A DNA stretch of 64,000 nt. It comes from Streptomyces mirabilis. Its GTDB lineage: Bacteria; Actinomycetota; Actinomycetes; Streptomycetales; Streptomycetaceae. Positions 40,743-48,304 of the stretch are shown here, in pieces. How positions within the stretch are numbered: position 1 is the first letter of the stretch; every line of letters begins with the position of its first letter. Below the pieces are notes generated by a model, which ran no database searches, had not been told where the DNA came from, and was given only the letters and a program-made list of their open reading frames with translations. The DNA lies in NCBI RefSeq assembly GCF_018310535.1, contig NZ_CP074102.1, positions 5,208,001-5,272,000 of the forward strand, written 5' to 3'. The position numbers and the translations under genes are program-made.

Positions 40743-40942
40743 CCCGGGGCTGCGCCCCAGACCCCGGGTTGTTCGTCTGCCTGCGGGTGGGTGGGGGCTG
40801 GTCGCGCGGTTCCCCGCGCCCCTGGGGGCTGGGGCTTCGCCCCGAGCCTCGGGCTGGTGGTTGTTTGGCTGCGGGTGGGTGGGGGTTGATCGCGCAGTTC
40901 CCCCCGCCCCTGGAGGGGCGGGGCTTCGCCCCGAGTCCCGGG
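40743..40942. repeat. 88-bp tandem duplication carrying two copies of the dispersed repeat
   Basis: CTGCGGGTGGGTGGGGG at 40781 recurs at 40869, 88 bp later, and the following 70 bp match with few changes: GTCGCGCGGTTCCCCGCG versus ATCGCGCAGTTCCCCCCG, then GGGGCTTCGCCCCGAG in both. A third partial unit, GGGGCTGCGCCCC, begins at 40746. The block fills most of the 279-bp gap between pkaB and prfB. The GGGGC-TTC-GCCCC hairpins could end pkaB transcription. Confidence 0.75.
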
Positions 40943-41009
40943 GAGGGCTTGCGTCGCCCCCGTCGGACGAGGGGCAAGCCTCGCTTGCGGCAGCCGTTAC
41001 GCTGGAGGC

Positions 41010-42116
41010 GTGGCAGTCGTCGATGTATCCGAAGAGCTCAAGTCCCTCTCCTCGACCATGGAGTCGATCGAGGCCGTCCTGGACCTCGACAAGCTGAGGG
41101 CAGATGTCGCCGTGCTCGAGGAGCAGGCGGCCGCGCCGTCCCTGTGGGACGACCCGGACGAGGCGCAGAAGATCACCAGCAAGCTGAGCCACCTCCAGGC
41201 GGAGGTCAGGAAGGCCGAGGCGCTGCGCGGGCGTATCGACGATCTGAGCGTGCTCTTCGAGATGGCCGAGGAGGAGGACGACCCGGACACCCGTGCCGAG
41301 GCCGAGTCCGAGCTCGTCGCCGTCAAGAAGGCGCTGGACGAGATGGAAGTCCGGACGCTGCTCTCCGGGGAGTACGACTCCCGTGAGGCCGTCGTCACCA
41401 TCCGTGCCGAGGCCGGCGGCGTCGACGCCTCCGACTTCGCCGAGAAGCTCCAGCGCATGTACCTGCGCTGGGCCGAGCGCCACGGATACAAGACCGAGCT
41501 CTACGAGACCTCGTACGCGGAAGAGGCGGGCATCAAGTCCACCACCTTCGCCGTCCACGTCCCGTACGCGTACGGAACGCTGTCCGTGGAGCAGGGCACC
41601 CACCGCCTCGTGCGCATCTCGCCGTTCGACAACCAGGGACGCCGTCAGACGTCCTTCGCGGGTGTCGAGATCCTGCCCGTCGTCGAGCAGACCGATCACA
41701 TCGAGATCGACGAGTCCGAGCTGCGCGTCGACGTGTACCGGTCGTCCGGCCCGGGCGGCCAGGGCGTCAACACCACCGACTCCGCGGTGCGCCTCACCCA
41801 CCTCCCCACCGGCATCGTCGTCTCCTGCCAGAACGAGCGGTCGCAGATCCAGAACAAGGCGAGCGCCATGAACGTGCTCCAGGCCAAGCTGCTCGAGCGG
41901 CGCCGCCAGGAGGAGCAGGCCAAGATGAACGCCCTCAAGGGCGACGGCGGCAACTCCTGGGGAAACCAGATGCGTTCGTACGTCCTGCACCCCTACCAGA
42001 TGGTCAAGGATCTGCGGACCGAGTTCGAAGTCGGTAACCCCGAGGCCGTTTTCGGCGGGGAGATCGACGGATTCATCGAGGCCGGAATTCGCTGGCGCAA
42101 GCAGCAGGAGAAGTAG
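41010..42116 (+). CDS. prfB: Peptide chain release factor 2
   Basis: The 368-residue protein has the RF2 stop-recognition tripeptide in RISPFDNQ (SPF) and the catalytic GGQ in [17 protein letters not shown] near residues 249-251. It terminates translation at UGA and UAA and triggers peptide release. The GTG-initiated frame is continuous; the in-frame UGA frameshift site found in many bacterial prfB genes is missing, as I recall for actinobacteria generally. A perfect 16-bp-stem terminator follows. The gene sits between the pka kinases and the LAETG protein in the order known from S. coelicolor. Confidence 0.97.
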   Translation: MAVVDVSEELKSLSSTMESIEAVLDLDKLRADVAVLEEQAAAPSLWDDPDEAQKITSKLSHLQAEVRKAEALRGRIDDLSVLFEMAEEEDDPDTRAEAESELVAVKKALDEMEVRTLLSGEYDSREAVVTIRAEAGGVDASDFAEKLQRMYLRWAERHGYKTELYETSYAEEAGIKSTTFAVHVPYAYGTLSVEQGTHRLVRISPFDNQGRRQTSFAGVEILPVVEQTDHIEIDESELRVDVYRSSGPGGQGVNTTDSAVRLTHLPTGIVVSCQNERSQIQNKASAMNVLQAKLLERRRQEEQAKMNALKGDGGNSWGNQMRSYVLHPYQMVKDLRTEFEVGNPEAVFGGEIDGFIEAGIRWRKQQEK

Positions 42117-42155
42117 TTCGAGGTATCAACATCACCTCGATGCCTCTTTGTCGAC

Positions 42156-42190
42156 AAGGCAACTGCCGCCCATCGGGCGGCAGTTGCCTT
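42156..42190 (+). terminator. Strong terminator of prfB
   Basis: AAGGCAACTGCCGCCC, loop ATC, GGGCGGCAGTTGCCTT form a perfect 16-bp stem followed by TTTTG. It starts 39 bp after the prfB stop and is the most classical intrinsic terminator in the window. Confidence 0.92.
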
Positions 42191-42427
42191 TTGTGTGGGG
42201 GAATTCTGGGTTTTACGTCACAGTCACATGTCCGCACGGCGGGCAAATGTCGTTGATCCGGACATCGCGTACGCAACGACCTTGACGTTGCTGTGAAAAC
42301 TGGGAATGGTGGCGCGTGGCATGCGTATCTCTGGGGCGCATGTGAACCGGGGGGCTGAGAGCCACCTGTGACGCCGTGGCCCCGGGCGCTGCTCCATTGA
42401 CGATCAGCTACTGGGGGTAGCAAACAA
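42191..42427. promoter_or_regulatory. Upstream region of the LAETG surface protein
   Basis: With the prfB terminator this makes a 311-bp gene-free gap. TTGACG occurs near 42282 and near 42396, but neither has a good -10 at 16-18 bp. GGGGGTAGC lies just before the ATG and is the likely ribosome-binding site. A CTGAGAG segment recalls part of a THI box, but the rest of that riboswitch is missing. No confident element is assigned. Confidence 0.3.
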
Positions 42428-43042
42428 ATGACCAAGAAGACGCGGATCCGCGTGGCACGCATAGCAGCCGGTGTGGTGATCGCCGCCGGTGCTTCGCTGA
42501 CTGCCGCGGGTGCCGCCTCGGCTCTCGACATCAACGTGGGTGTCACGGTCGACGGAGACCCGAGCCCCACCCCGACCGACACGGGCATCCCGACCGGCCC
42601 GGCCACCCCGACCACCCCGACGACGGAGCCGGGCACCACGCCCCCGGCGACGCCCACCATCCCGAGCACGCCGACCGGCCCGGCCACGCCCACCACCACG
42701 CCGCCGACGGACGAGCCCACCGACCCCACCGGGAACCCCACCGAGCCCACCGACCCGACGGACAGCCCGACGGACGGTTCCGGCACCGGCACCGGTGGCA
42801 ATGACAGCAACCCCGACGGCGGCTCCAAGCCCGTCGAGCAGGGCAAGGGTTCCTCCGGCCTGACCGACACCGGCGCGAACACCTCGTCCGAGACCTCCGC
42901 CCAGGGCAAGAAGGGGCAGCTGGCCGAGACGGGTGCCGCCGAGACCACGTTCCTGCTGGTCGGCGCCGCCACGATGATCGCGGGCGGTATCGGCTTCCGT
43001 CTGCTGCCGCGCCTCGCGAACGGCCGCGGCGCCGCTGCCTGA
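42428..43042 (+). CDS. LAETG cell-surface protein, probable sortase E substrate
   Basis: The 204-residue protein starts with a signal peptide (MTKKTRIRVARIAAG, then a hydrophobic stretch, probable cleavage after ASA near residue 37). About 85 residues of Pro/Thr/Asp-rich sequence follow, a stalk-like composition, then the sorting signal LAETG, a hydrophobic helix TFLLVGAATMIAGGIGF and the basic tail RLLPRLANGRG. In Streptomyces LAxTG signals are processed by class E sortases, which anchor the protein to peptidoglycan. A second LTDTG lies 24 residues earlier without a helix. There is no enzymatic domain, so it may be a wall spacer or structural protein. Confidence 0.85.
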   Translation: MTKKTRIRVARIAAGVVIAAGASLTAAGAASALDINVGVTVDGDPSPTPTDTGIPTGPATPTTPTTEPGTTPPATPTIPSTPTGPATPTTTPPTDEPTDPTGNPTEPTDPTDSPTDGSGTGTGGNDSNPDGGSKPVEQGKGSSGLTDTGANTSSETSAQGKKGQLAETGAAETTFLLVGAATMIAGGIGFRLLPRLANGRGAAA

Positions 43043-43061
43043 CGCAGCTGATCGCAGCACA

Positions 43062-43096
43062 AGAGGGGCCCGGAGCAGCTTGCTCCGGGCCCCTCT
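43062..43096. terminator. Terminator after the LAETG gene
   Basis: AGAGGGGCCCGGAGCA, loop GCT, TGCTCCGGGCCCCTCT give a perfect 16-bp GC-rich stem 20 bp after the stop codon. The gene on the far side is convergent, so it may act in both directions. Confidence 0.9.
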
Positions 43097-43153
43097 CGCG
43101 TCAGGCACATCAAGGATGCTTCAAAAGGTGACCACCTCGGACAGTGACCTCCT

Positions 43154-43220
43154 CAGACGGTGACCGCCATGGCGACCGCGTCAGATGGTGGCCGTCATGG
43201 CGACCGCCTCAGATGGTGAC
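43154..43220. repeat. 28-bp tandem repeat
   Basis: Units start CAGACGGTGACC (43154-43181) and CAGATGGTGGCC (43182-43209), both continuing GCCATGGCGACCGC or GTCATGGCGACCGC; a third, partial unit begins at 43210 and a degenerate one precedes 43154. The array lies between the LAETG terminator and the convergent zinc-ribbon gene. Confidence 0.75.
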
Positions 43221-43248
43221 TGTGGTCACACCGCCGCTCTCACGAGAC

Positions 43249-43440
43249 TCATACCGTCTGGTGCGCCAGCAGTGCCACCGCCGCGATCAGCACGGCGAGC
43301 AGCGCGATCAGCGCCATCGGGTTCAGCCCCGCGAAGGGGCTCTCCTGCTGCAACCGCTCCCGGTTCGCGCGGCAGACCGGGCAGCGGCCCTCGCTGACGG
43401 GCGCCGCGCAGTTCGCGCACACCAATCGGTCGTACGTCAT
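43249..43440 (-). CDS. Small zinc-ribbon membrane protein
   Basis: The 63-residue protein has two Cys pairs, CANC and CPVC, separated by nine residues, forming a likely zinc ribbon, then a single membrane helix, MALIALLAVLIAAVALLA, near the C-terminus. The ATG at 43440 has AGGAGG with an eight-base spacer, an excellent site, and upstream in-frame codons are not needed. It would face the cytoplasm with its zinc ribbon. Function is unknown. Its position between the prfB group and ftsE seems conserved in Streptomyces (from memory). Confidence 0.82.
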   Translation of the reverse strand: MTYDRLVCANCAAPVSEGRCPVCRANRERLQQESPFAGLNPMALIALLAVLIAAVALLAHQTV

Positions 43441-43642
43441 GCGCTTGCCCTCCTTGCGCCGTCCTCCGCCGTTTACATAACGCTGCGGGGAACGCAACCG
43501 TTCCCCTTCCACTGTGCCAGGTTCCGCGGGAAACGGCGCGGCTCGCCTTATCCTGCCCTGTGCTCCGCGGGTTAGGCGGGGAAACGGGCGCTTCCGGAGG
43601 CGGCCGCCGTCGGGATCACGGTCGCCGACCGGTGGGGGCCGG

Positions 43643-43670
43643 GCGCGCAGCTCCCCGCGCCCCTACGGGG
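43643..43670. repeat. Dispersed GC-rich repeat copy upstream of ftsE
   Basis: GCGCAGCTCCCCGCGCCCCT followed by ACGGGG matches, in reverse orientation with one change (GCTCC for GTTCC), the copies at 4400 and 18798. Confidence 0.6.
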
Positions 43671-43672
43671 TG

Positions 43673-43723
43673 CCCGTACAAAGGCCCGTACAAAAGGGCT
43701 GCGCAAAAGACCTGCACAAAAAC
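43673..43723. repeat. Four 12-13-bp tandem repeats ending in CAAAA
   Basis: Units CCCGTACAAAGG, CCCGTACAAAAGG, GCTGCGCAAAAGA and CCTGCACAAAAAC lie end to end, followed by looser GCACAA copies to about 43745. The array is about 110 bp upstream of the ftsE start. The A-runs recur near every 13 bp, so they are not strictly helically phased. Confidence 0.7.
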
Positions 43724-43830
43724 GCACAAGCACCGCACAACCCCCGCGCAACCCTGACCGGCGACTGCGCTCGTGCACCCGGTTCGCGTATGGTCACGCT
43801 CACCTACCCCCGGCGACCCGTGGTGCATCC

Positions 43831-44520
43831 GTGATCCGATTCGACAGTGTCTCCAAGGTCTACCCCAAGCAGACCCGCCCCGCCCTCAGGGATGTCACCC
43901 TGGAGGTCGAGCGTGGTGAGTTCGTGTTCCTCGTGGGATCCTCCGGCTCCGGAAAGTCCACCTTCCTGCGGCTGATCCTCCGCGAGGAGCGGACCAGCCA
44001 AGGCCAGGTGCACGTTCTGGGCAAGGATCTCGCGCGCCTCTCCAACTGGAAGGTGCCGCAGATGCGCCGCCAGCTGGGAACCGTGTTCCAGGACTTCCGC
44101 CTGCTGCCGAACAAGACGGTCTCCGAGAACGTCGCCTTCGCGCAGGAGGTCATCGGCAAGTCCCGCGGCGAGATCCGCAAGTCCGTACCCCAGGTGCTCG
44201 ACCTCGTCGGGCTCGGCGGCAAGGAGGACCGGATGCCCGGGGAGCTGTCCGGTGGTGAGCAGCAGCGTGTGGCCATCGCGAGAGCCTTCGTGAACCGGCC
44301 CAAGCTCCTCATCGCGGACGAGCCGACCGGCAACCTCGACCCGCAGACCTCCGTCGGCATCATGAAGCTGCTCGACCGCATCAACCGGACGGGCACCACC
44401 GTGCTGATGGCGACGCACGACCAGAACATCGTGGACCAGATGCGCAAGCGCGTCATCGAGCTGGAGCAGGGCCGCCTCGTCCGCGACCAGGCGCGCGGCG
44501 TCTACGGCTACCAGCACTGA
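43831..44520 (+). CDS. ftsE: Cell division ATP-binding protein FtsE
   Basis: This 229-residue ABC ATPase has Walker A GSSGSGKS (about 34-41), the signature [14 protein letters not shown], Walker [13 protein letters not shown] and switch His in MATHDQN. FtsE pairs with FtsX at the division site and, in other bacteria, activates peptidoglycan hydrolases. The start is GTG. ftsX begins 31 bp downstream. Compared with lipoprotein-export ATPases of similar sequence, the ftsX neighbour decides the call. The downstream S41 peptidase and smpB keep the conserved Streptomyces order. Confidence 0.95.
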   Translation: MIRFDSVSKVYPKQTRPALRDVTLEVERGEFVFLVGSSGSGKSTFLRLILREERTSQGQVHVLGKDLARLSNWKVPQMRRQLGTVFQDFRLLPNKTVSENVAFAQEVIGKSRGEIRKSVPQVLDLVGLGGKEDRMPGELSGGEQQRVAIARAFVNRPKLLIADEPTGNLDPQTSVGIMKLLDRINRTGTTVLMATHDQNIVDQMRKRVIELEQGRLVRDQARGVYGYQH

Positions 44521-44551
44521 CGACGGTCCACGGAAAGGCTTAGCAGACGCC

Positions 44552-45469
44552 ATGCGCGCCCAGTTCGTTCTGTCGGAGATCGGTGTCGGTCTCCGTCGCA
44601 ATCTGACGATGACCTTCGCGGTCGTCGTCTCGGTCGCCCTCTCCCTCGCCCTGTTCGGCGGTTCGCTGCTGATGAGCGACCAGGTGAGCACCATGAAGGG
44701 CTACTGGTACGACAAGGTCAACGTCTCGATCTTCCTCTGCAACAAGAGTGACGCGGAGTCCGACCCCCACTGCGCCAAGGGGGCCGTGACCACCGAGCAG
44801 AAGGACCAGATCCTCAGCGACCTCAAGAAGATGACCGTCGTCGAGAAGATCTCGTACGAGTCGGCGGACCAGGCGTACAAGCATTACAAGGAGCAGTTCG
44901 GCGACTCCCCGCTGGCCAGCTCCCTCACGCCGGACCAGATGCAGGAGTCGTACCGCATCAAGCTGAAGGACCCGCAGAAGTACCAGGTCATCGCGACCGC
45001 CTTCGACGGCCGTGACGGCGTGCAGTCCGTGCAGGACCAGAAGGGCATCCTGGACAACCTCTTCGGGCTGCTCAACGGCATGAACTGGGCCGCGCGCGCG
45101 GTCATGGCGATGATGCTCGTCGTCGCCCTGATGCTGATCGTCAACACGGTGCGCGTCTCGGCGTTCAGCCGGCGCAGGGAAACCGGCATCATGCGGCTCG
45201 TGGGCGCCTCCGGGTTCTACATCCAGGCGCCGTTCATCATGGAGGCCGCGGTCGCCGGACTGATCGGCGGAGGTGTCGCCTGCGGATTCCTCTTGGTCGC
45301 GCGGTACTTCATCATCGATCACGGCCTCGCGCTGTCCCAGAAGCTGAATCTGATCAACTTCATCGGCTGGGACGCCGTGCTCACCAAGCTGCCGCTCATC
45401 CTCGCGACGAGTCTGCTGATGCCCGCGCTTGCGGCGTTCTTCGCGTTGCGCAAGTACCTGAAGGTGTGA
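44552..45469 (+). CDS. ftsX: Cell division membrane protein FtsX
   Basis: The 305-residue protein has one N-terminal helix (about 20-42), an extracytoplasmic domain (about 43-170) with two cysteines (FLCNKS, DPHCAKG), and three C-terminal helices (about 180-300), the FtsX layout. The external domain is the part that engages wall hydrolases or their regulators in characterised FtsX proteins. A GGAAAGG sequence lies upstream of the ATG at 44552. It is 31 bp after ftsE and is followed by a bulged terminator hairpin, so ftsEX form a two-gene operon. Confidence 0.95.
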   Translation: MRAQFVLSEIGVGLRRNLTMTFAVVVSVALSLALFGGSLLMSDQVSTMKGYWYDKVNVSIFLCNKSDAESDPHCAKGAVTTEQKDQILSDLKKMTVVEKISYESADQAYKHYKEQFGDSPLASSLTPDQMQESYRIKLKDPQKYQVIATAFDGRDGVQSVQDQKGILDNLFGLLNGMNWAARAVMAMMLVVALMLIVNTVRVSAFSRRRETGIMRLVGASGFYIQAPFIMEAAVAGLIGGGVACGFLLVARYFIIDHGLALSQKLNLINFIGWDAVLTKLPLILATSLLMPALAAFFALRKYLKV

Positions 45470-45477
45470 CGCATGCC

Positions 45478-45513
45478 AAGGGGGCCGTACTGCCAACCGG
45501 CGGTACGGCCCTT
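45478..45513 (+). terminator. Terminator of ftsEX
   Basis: AAGGGGGCCGTACTGCC and GGCGGTACGGCCCTT pair around AACC with two unpaired G residues and a T/G mismatch, then TTGCG. It starts nine bases after the ftsX stop. Confidence 0.8.
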
Positions 45514-45536
45514 TGCGTTGTCCTAGACTCACCGCC

Positions 45537-46703
45537 ATGTCAGGCCGAGACCTGTTCTGCCAGCCCCGCCGCGCAGGCCGCGGGGCCGCCCTGACATTGC
45601 TTTTCGCGAGTGTCCTCGTCGCGGGGGCCGCGACCGGGTCCTTCGGTGATCCCGACCGGAAAACCCCGCCTCCTTCGGCGCGTTCGACCTCGGCGGCCCA
45701 CCGCGAGACGGTCGCCGACGCCGCCGCCGAGGCGATGGCCGACGGCAAGTCCCCCATGGAGGCCGCGGAGCGGGCCGTCAGCCGCAGCGGGGACCGCTGG
45801 GGCGCCGTCTACTCCCAGGGCGAGTACGAGGAGTTCGAGGAGGCCCTCGACGGCCAGTACACGGGCGTGGGGCTGTGGGCCCGGCGTGAGAGTGACGGCC
45901 GTATCGAGGTGACCCGGGTGCAGAGCGGCTCGCCCGCTGCCGCCGCCGGGATCCGCACGGGCGACCGGCTGCGCAGCGTCGACGGAGAGAAGGTGGACGG
46001 CCGGCCGGTCACCGAGGTCGTCTCGTTACTGCGCGGGGACGCGGACGACGCCGCCGCCGGTACGAAGGTCTCCCTCGGCCTGGAGCGCGGCACACGCGCG
46101 TGGAGCGAGACGCTGCGCCGGGCGAAGCTGTCCACGGACTCCCTGACCGTCCACAAGCTTCCCGGCGGCATCACCGTGATCAAGGTCGCCGCCTTCACCA
46201 AGGGCGTCGGTGACGCCGTACGAAGCGCCGTCGAGCAGACCCCGGAGCGCGCCGGGATCGTCCTCGACCTGCGTGGCAACTCCGGCGGACTGGTCACCGA
46301 AGCCGTCACCGCCGCCTCCGCCTTCCTCGACGGCGGCCTCGTCGCCACCTACGACGTCAACGGCGCGCAGCGCTCCCTGCACGCCGACCCCGGCGGCGAC
46401 ACCACCAGACCCCTGGTCGCGCTCGTCGACGGCGGCACGATGAGCGCGGCCGAACTGCTCACCGGGGCCCTCCAGGATCGCGGCCGTGCGGTCGTCGTGG
46501 GCTCCAGGACCTTCGGCAAGGGCTCGATCCAGATGCCGAGCCGGCTGCCCGACGGTTCCGTCGCCGAGCTGACCGTCGGCCACTACCGCACTCCCGCCGG
46601 GCACGCCGTCGACGGGCGGGGCATCACCCCCGACCTGGAGGTGGACGAGGAGGCCCTGGAGCGGGCGGAGACCGTACTGAGCGGCCTCGGCGACCCTTCG
46701 TAG
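45537..46703 (+). CDS. Secreted/membrane S41 (C-terminal processing) peptidase
   Basis: The 388-residue protein has an N-terminal hydrophobic signal or anchor (about 15-38), a PDZ domain (about 105-180; YTGVGLWARRES, GIRTGDRLRSVDG) and the S41 catalytic region with VLDLRGNSGG, Ser in GGTMSAAEL and Lys in TFGKGSIQMP. The Ser-Lys pair is intact. Such proteases trim exported proteins; beside ftsX it may act at the division site. TAGACT at 45524-45529 ends seven bases before the ATG, suggesting a leaderless transcript. A TTA Leu codon at 46026-46028 makes translation potentially dependent on the bldA tRNA. Confidence 0.9.
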   Translation: MSGRDLFCQPRRAGRGAALTLLFASVLVAGAATGSFGDPDRKTPPPSARSTSAAHRETVADAAAEAMADGKSPMEAAERAVSRSGDRWGAVYSQGEYEEFEEALDGQYTGVGLWARRESDGRIEVTRVQSGSPAAAAGIRTGDRLRSVDGEKVDGRPVTEVVSLLRGDADDAAAGTKVSLGLERGTRAWSETLRRAKLSTDSLTVHKLPGGITVIKVAAFTKGVGDAVRSAVEQTPERAGIVLDLRGNSGGLVTEAVTAASAFLDGGLVATYDVNGAQRSLHADPGGDTTRPLVALVDGGTMSAAELLTGALQDRGRAVVVGSRTFGKGSIQMPSRLPDGSVAELTVGHYRTPAGHAVDGRGITPDLEVDEEALERAETVLSGLGDPS

Positions 46704-46771
46704 TCGCCGGCTCGGCGCTCTTGTAATCGGCTTTCCCCCGGACCCCCCTGTAGTGCGAAAATGGCAGCACT

Positions 46772-47314
46772 ATGAGTAAGGGAATGTACGTACCGAAGGA
46801 GTCCCAGCCCAAGCAGGGCGGAGGGGCCGCGAAGGCCAAGGACGGCAAGCGCAAGATCGTCGCGCAGAACAAGAAGGCACGGCACGACTACGCGATCATC
46901 GACACCTACGAGGCCGGGCTCGTGCTCACCGGCACCGAGGTGAAGTCGCTGCGTCAGGGACGCGCCTCGCTGACCGACGGCTTCGTCCAGATCGACGGGA
47001 ACGAGGCGTGGCTGCACAACGCCCACATTCCCGAGTACAGCCAGGGCACCTGGACCAACCACACGGTGCGCCGCAAGCGCAAGCTGCTCCTGCACCGCGA
47101 GGAGATCGACAAGCTGGCGTCGAAGTCGGAGGAGACGGGTCACACGATCGTGCCCCTCGCCCTGTACTTCAAGGACGGCCGGGCCAAGGCCGAGATCGCG
47201 CTCGCCCGCGGCAAGAAGGAGTACGACAAGCGGCAGACCCTGCGCGAGAAGCAGGACCGCCGGGAGTCGGACCGCGCGATCGCGGCGGCGAAGCGGAAGC
47301 AGCGGGGCGAGTAG
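46772..47314 (+). CDS. smpB: SsrA-binding protein SmpB
   Basis: The 180-residue protein has the SmpB core: [49 protein letters not shown] and the Lys/Arg-rich tail that enters the ribosomal mRNA channel. It escorts alanyl-tmRNA to stalled ribosomes. ssrA lies 105 bp downstream. ATG 46772 and ATG 46784 (MYVPKES) are both possible; neither has a strong ribosome-binding site. The first 20 residues are poorly conserved in the family, so the start remains open. Confidence 0.96.
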   Translation: MSKGMYVPKESQPKQGGGAAKAKDGKRKIVAQNKKARHDYAIIDTYEAGLVLTGTEVKSLRQGRASLTDGFVQIDGNEAWLHNAHIPEYSQGTWTNHTVRRKRKLLLHREEIDKLASKSEETGHTIVPLALYFKDGRAKAEIALARGKKEYDKRQTLREKQDRRESDRAIAAAKRKQRGE

Positions 47315-47419
47315 CCACGGGGAATACGGTGGCATCGACGTGCGTTGGTCACGTACGATGGGATCTGCACCTCACAGCGGGTGCGCAACCCTCCTCGGAG
47401 GGGCTTGAAAAAACAACAT

Positions 47420-47805
47420 GGGGATGATCGGTTTCGACAGCGGCTGTCGAAGCAGGGGAAGCGTGTCGAGGAAGCGACAATGATCTCGTTAACCATATGT
47501 CGCAACCAATAATCGCCAATTCCAAGAGCGATTCCCAGTCCTTCGCCCTCGCTGCCTAATAAGCAGTGAGTGAAGGACCCTTAATGGGTGTCAGCCCGGG
47601 GGTGTTCCCGACCCGGACCCTGGCATAATCTAGGGAACTAAACCATCGAGCCCGGTCACGGGGTTCGATGGGAAATCAAACAGTGGCTGGGCCCGTCGGC
47701 GACTTGTTCGCGTGATCACCGGGGCCGAGAAAATCGCAGCGAACTGCACACGGAGAAGCCCTGATTCTGCACCGGTGGACGCGGGTTCGATTCCCGCCAT
47801 CTCCA
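47420..47805 (+). ncRNA. ssrA: tmRNA (transfer-messenger RNA)
   Basis: The 5' GGGGATG pairs with CATCTCC near 47798-47804, forming the acceptor stem with one G-U, and a T-loop GGTTCGATTCC lies at 47783-47794. The resume frame starts at GCC 47515 and encodes ANSKSDSQSFALAA, ending in two TAA codons at 47557-47562; the ALAA end is the usual protease signal. The 3' CCA is not encoded (ACGATC follows), as is common in Streptomyces tRNAs. TACGAT at 47354-47359 may be the promoter -10, giving a precursor with a 55-base leader containing two small hairpins (47367-47384, 47389-47402). Confidence 0.97.
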
Positions 47806-47844
47806 CGATCAGGAGGTCCTCCCGGACCTCCATCCCATGTGGGC

Positions 47845-47878
47845 AAAGGCCCCGTCGCTTTCGAGCGGTGGGGCCTTT
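47845..47878 (+). terminator. Terminator of ssrA
   Basis: AAAGGCCCC and GGGGCCTTT pair around an inner stem CGCT-TTCG-AGCG, giving an extended hairpin 40 bp after the mature tmRNA end, followed by GTC. It overlaps any start codon upstream of 47882 for the next gene, which argues for the later start. Confidence 0.85.
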
Positions 47879-47881
47879 GTC

Positions 47882-48304
47882 ATGCCCGGCGACCGACACG
47901 CCGACCCCGCCGGGCCCTGGTTCGGCGCCACCACCACGCCCGCTCACCGGAGCCGACACGGAGGACGGCTGGCGTGCCGGGACGCCGTCATCGCCGAGAT
48001 CGAGCGGGCGGAGTTCCTGGCCGCCGAGGTGCGCGAGGCACTCGTCGCCTGTACTCGCCACTGCACTCCGGACCTGGCGTTCCGGGTACTGCTCAGCACC
48101 ATGGTCAACGACGCCTCTGACCGGTCATTGTCTCCGGAGCAGTACGCGAGGATGGAGACCATCGGATCGGCTCTCCTCTACGGCGAGTTCGTGGTGGACT
48201 CCGTCGAGTTCCTGGTCGAACAGGAGTCGCCGCCGGTGCCGGCGCGAGTCGTCGGCCGACGACTGAACGGAGTGCATCGTCACATGGTTGGCCGTCCATC
48301 GTGA
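47882..48304 (+). CDS. Unrecognised protein with one copy of a PDLxFR module, next to ssrA
   Basis: The 140-residue protein has no family I recognise. Residues 51-113 (PDLAFRVLL at 63-71, EQYARMETIG at 86-95, then FVVDSVEFLVE) align with two segments of the protein at 49120-50523 (PDLGFRLFLR ... YDRxxxxGxRFG). Its N-terminal 45 residues look degraded, and the gene begins four bases after the tmRNA terminator, so it may be the remaining 3' part of a longer gene cut when DNA inserted next to ssrA. It overlaps the next gene by GTGA, so it is probably still translated. Confidence 0.6.
   Translation: MPGDRHADPAGPWFGATTTPAHRSRHGGRLACRDAVIAEIERAEFLAAEVREALVACTRHCTPDLAFRVLLSTMVNDASDRSLSPEQYARMETIGSALLYGEFVVDSVEFLVEQESPPVPARVVGRRLNGVHRHMVGRPS

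Larger units (their letters stand above)
43441..43830. other. 390-bp gap upstream of ftsE with repeats
   Basis: No gene is supported. The right half holds a copy of the dispersed GC-rich repeat (43643-43670) and a 13-bp tandem array (43673-43723). TATGGT at 43788-43793 could be a -10 for ftsEX but has no convincing -35. The ribosome-binding site for the ftsE GTG is weak. Confidence 0.5.

Noticed and set aside
41010..41100. Programmed +1 frameshift site in prfB
   Set aside because: There is no in-frame TGA in the first 30 codons; the frame is continuous from GTG.
42330..42400. CTGAGAG with GGGGCGC upstream of the LAETG gene, resembling a THI box
   Set aside because: The second conserved half of a TPP riboswitch (CTGATC...TAATACCAGCG) is absent, and a thiamine switch has no reason to control a surface protein.
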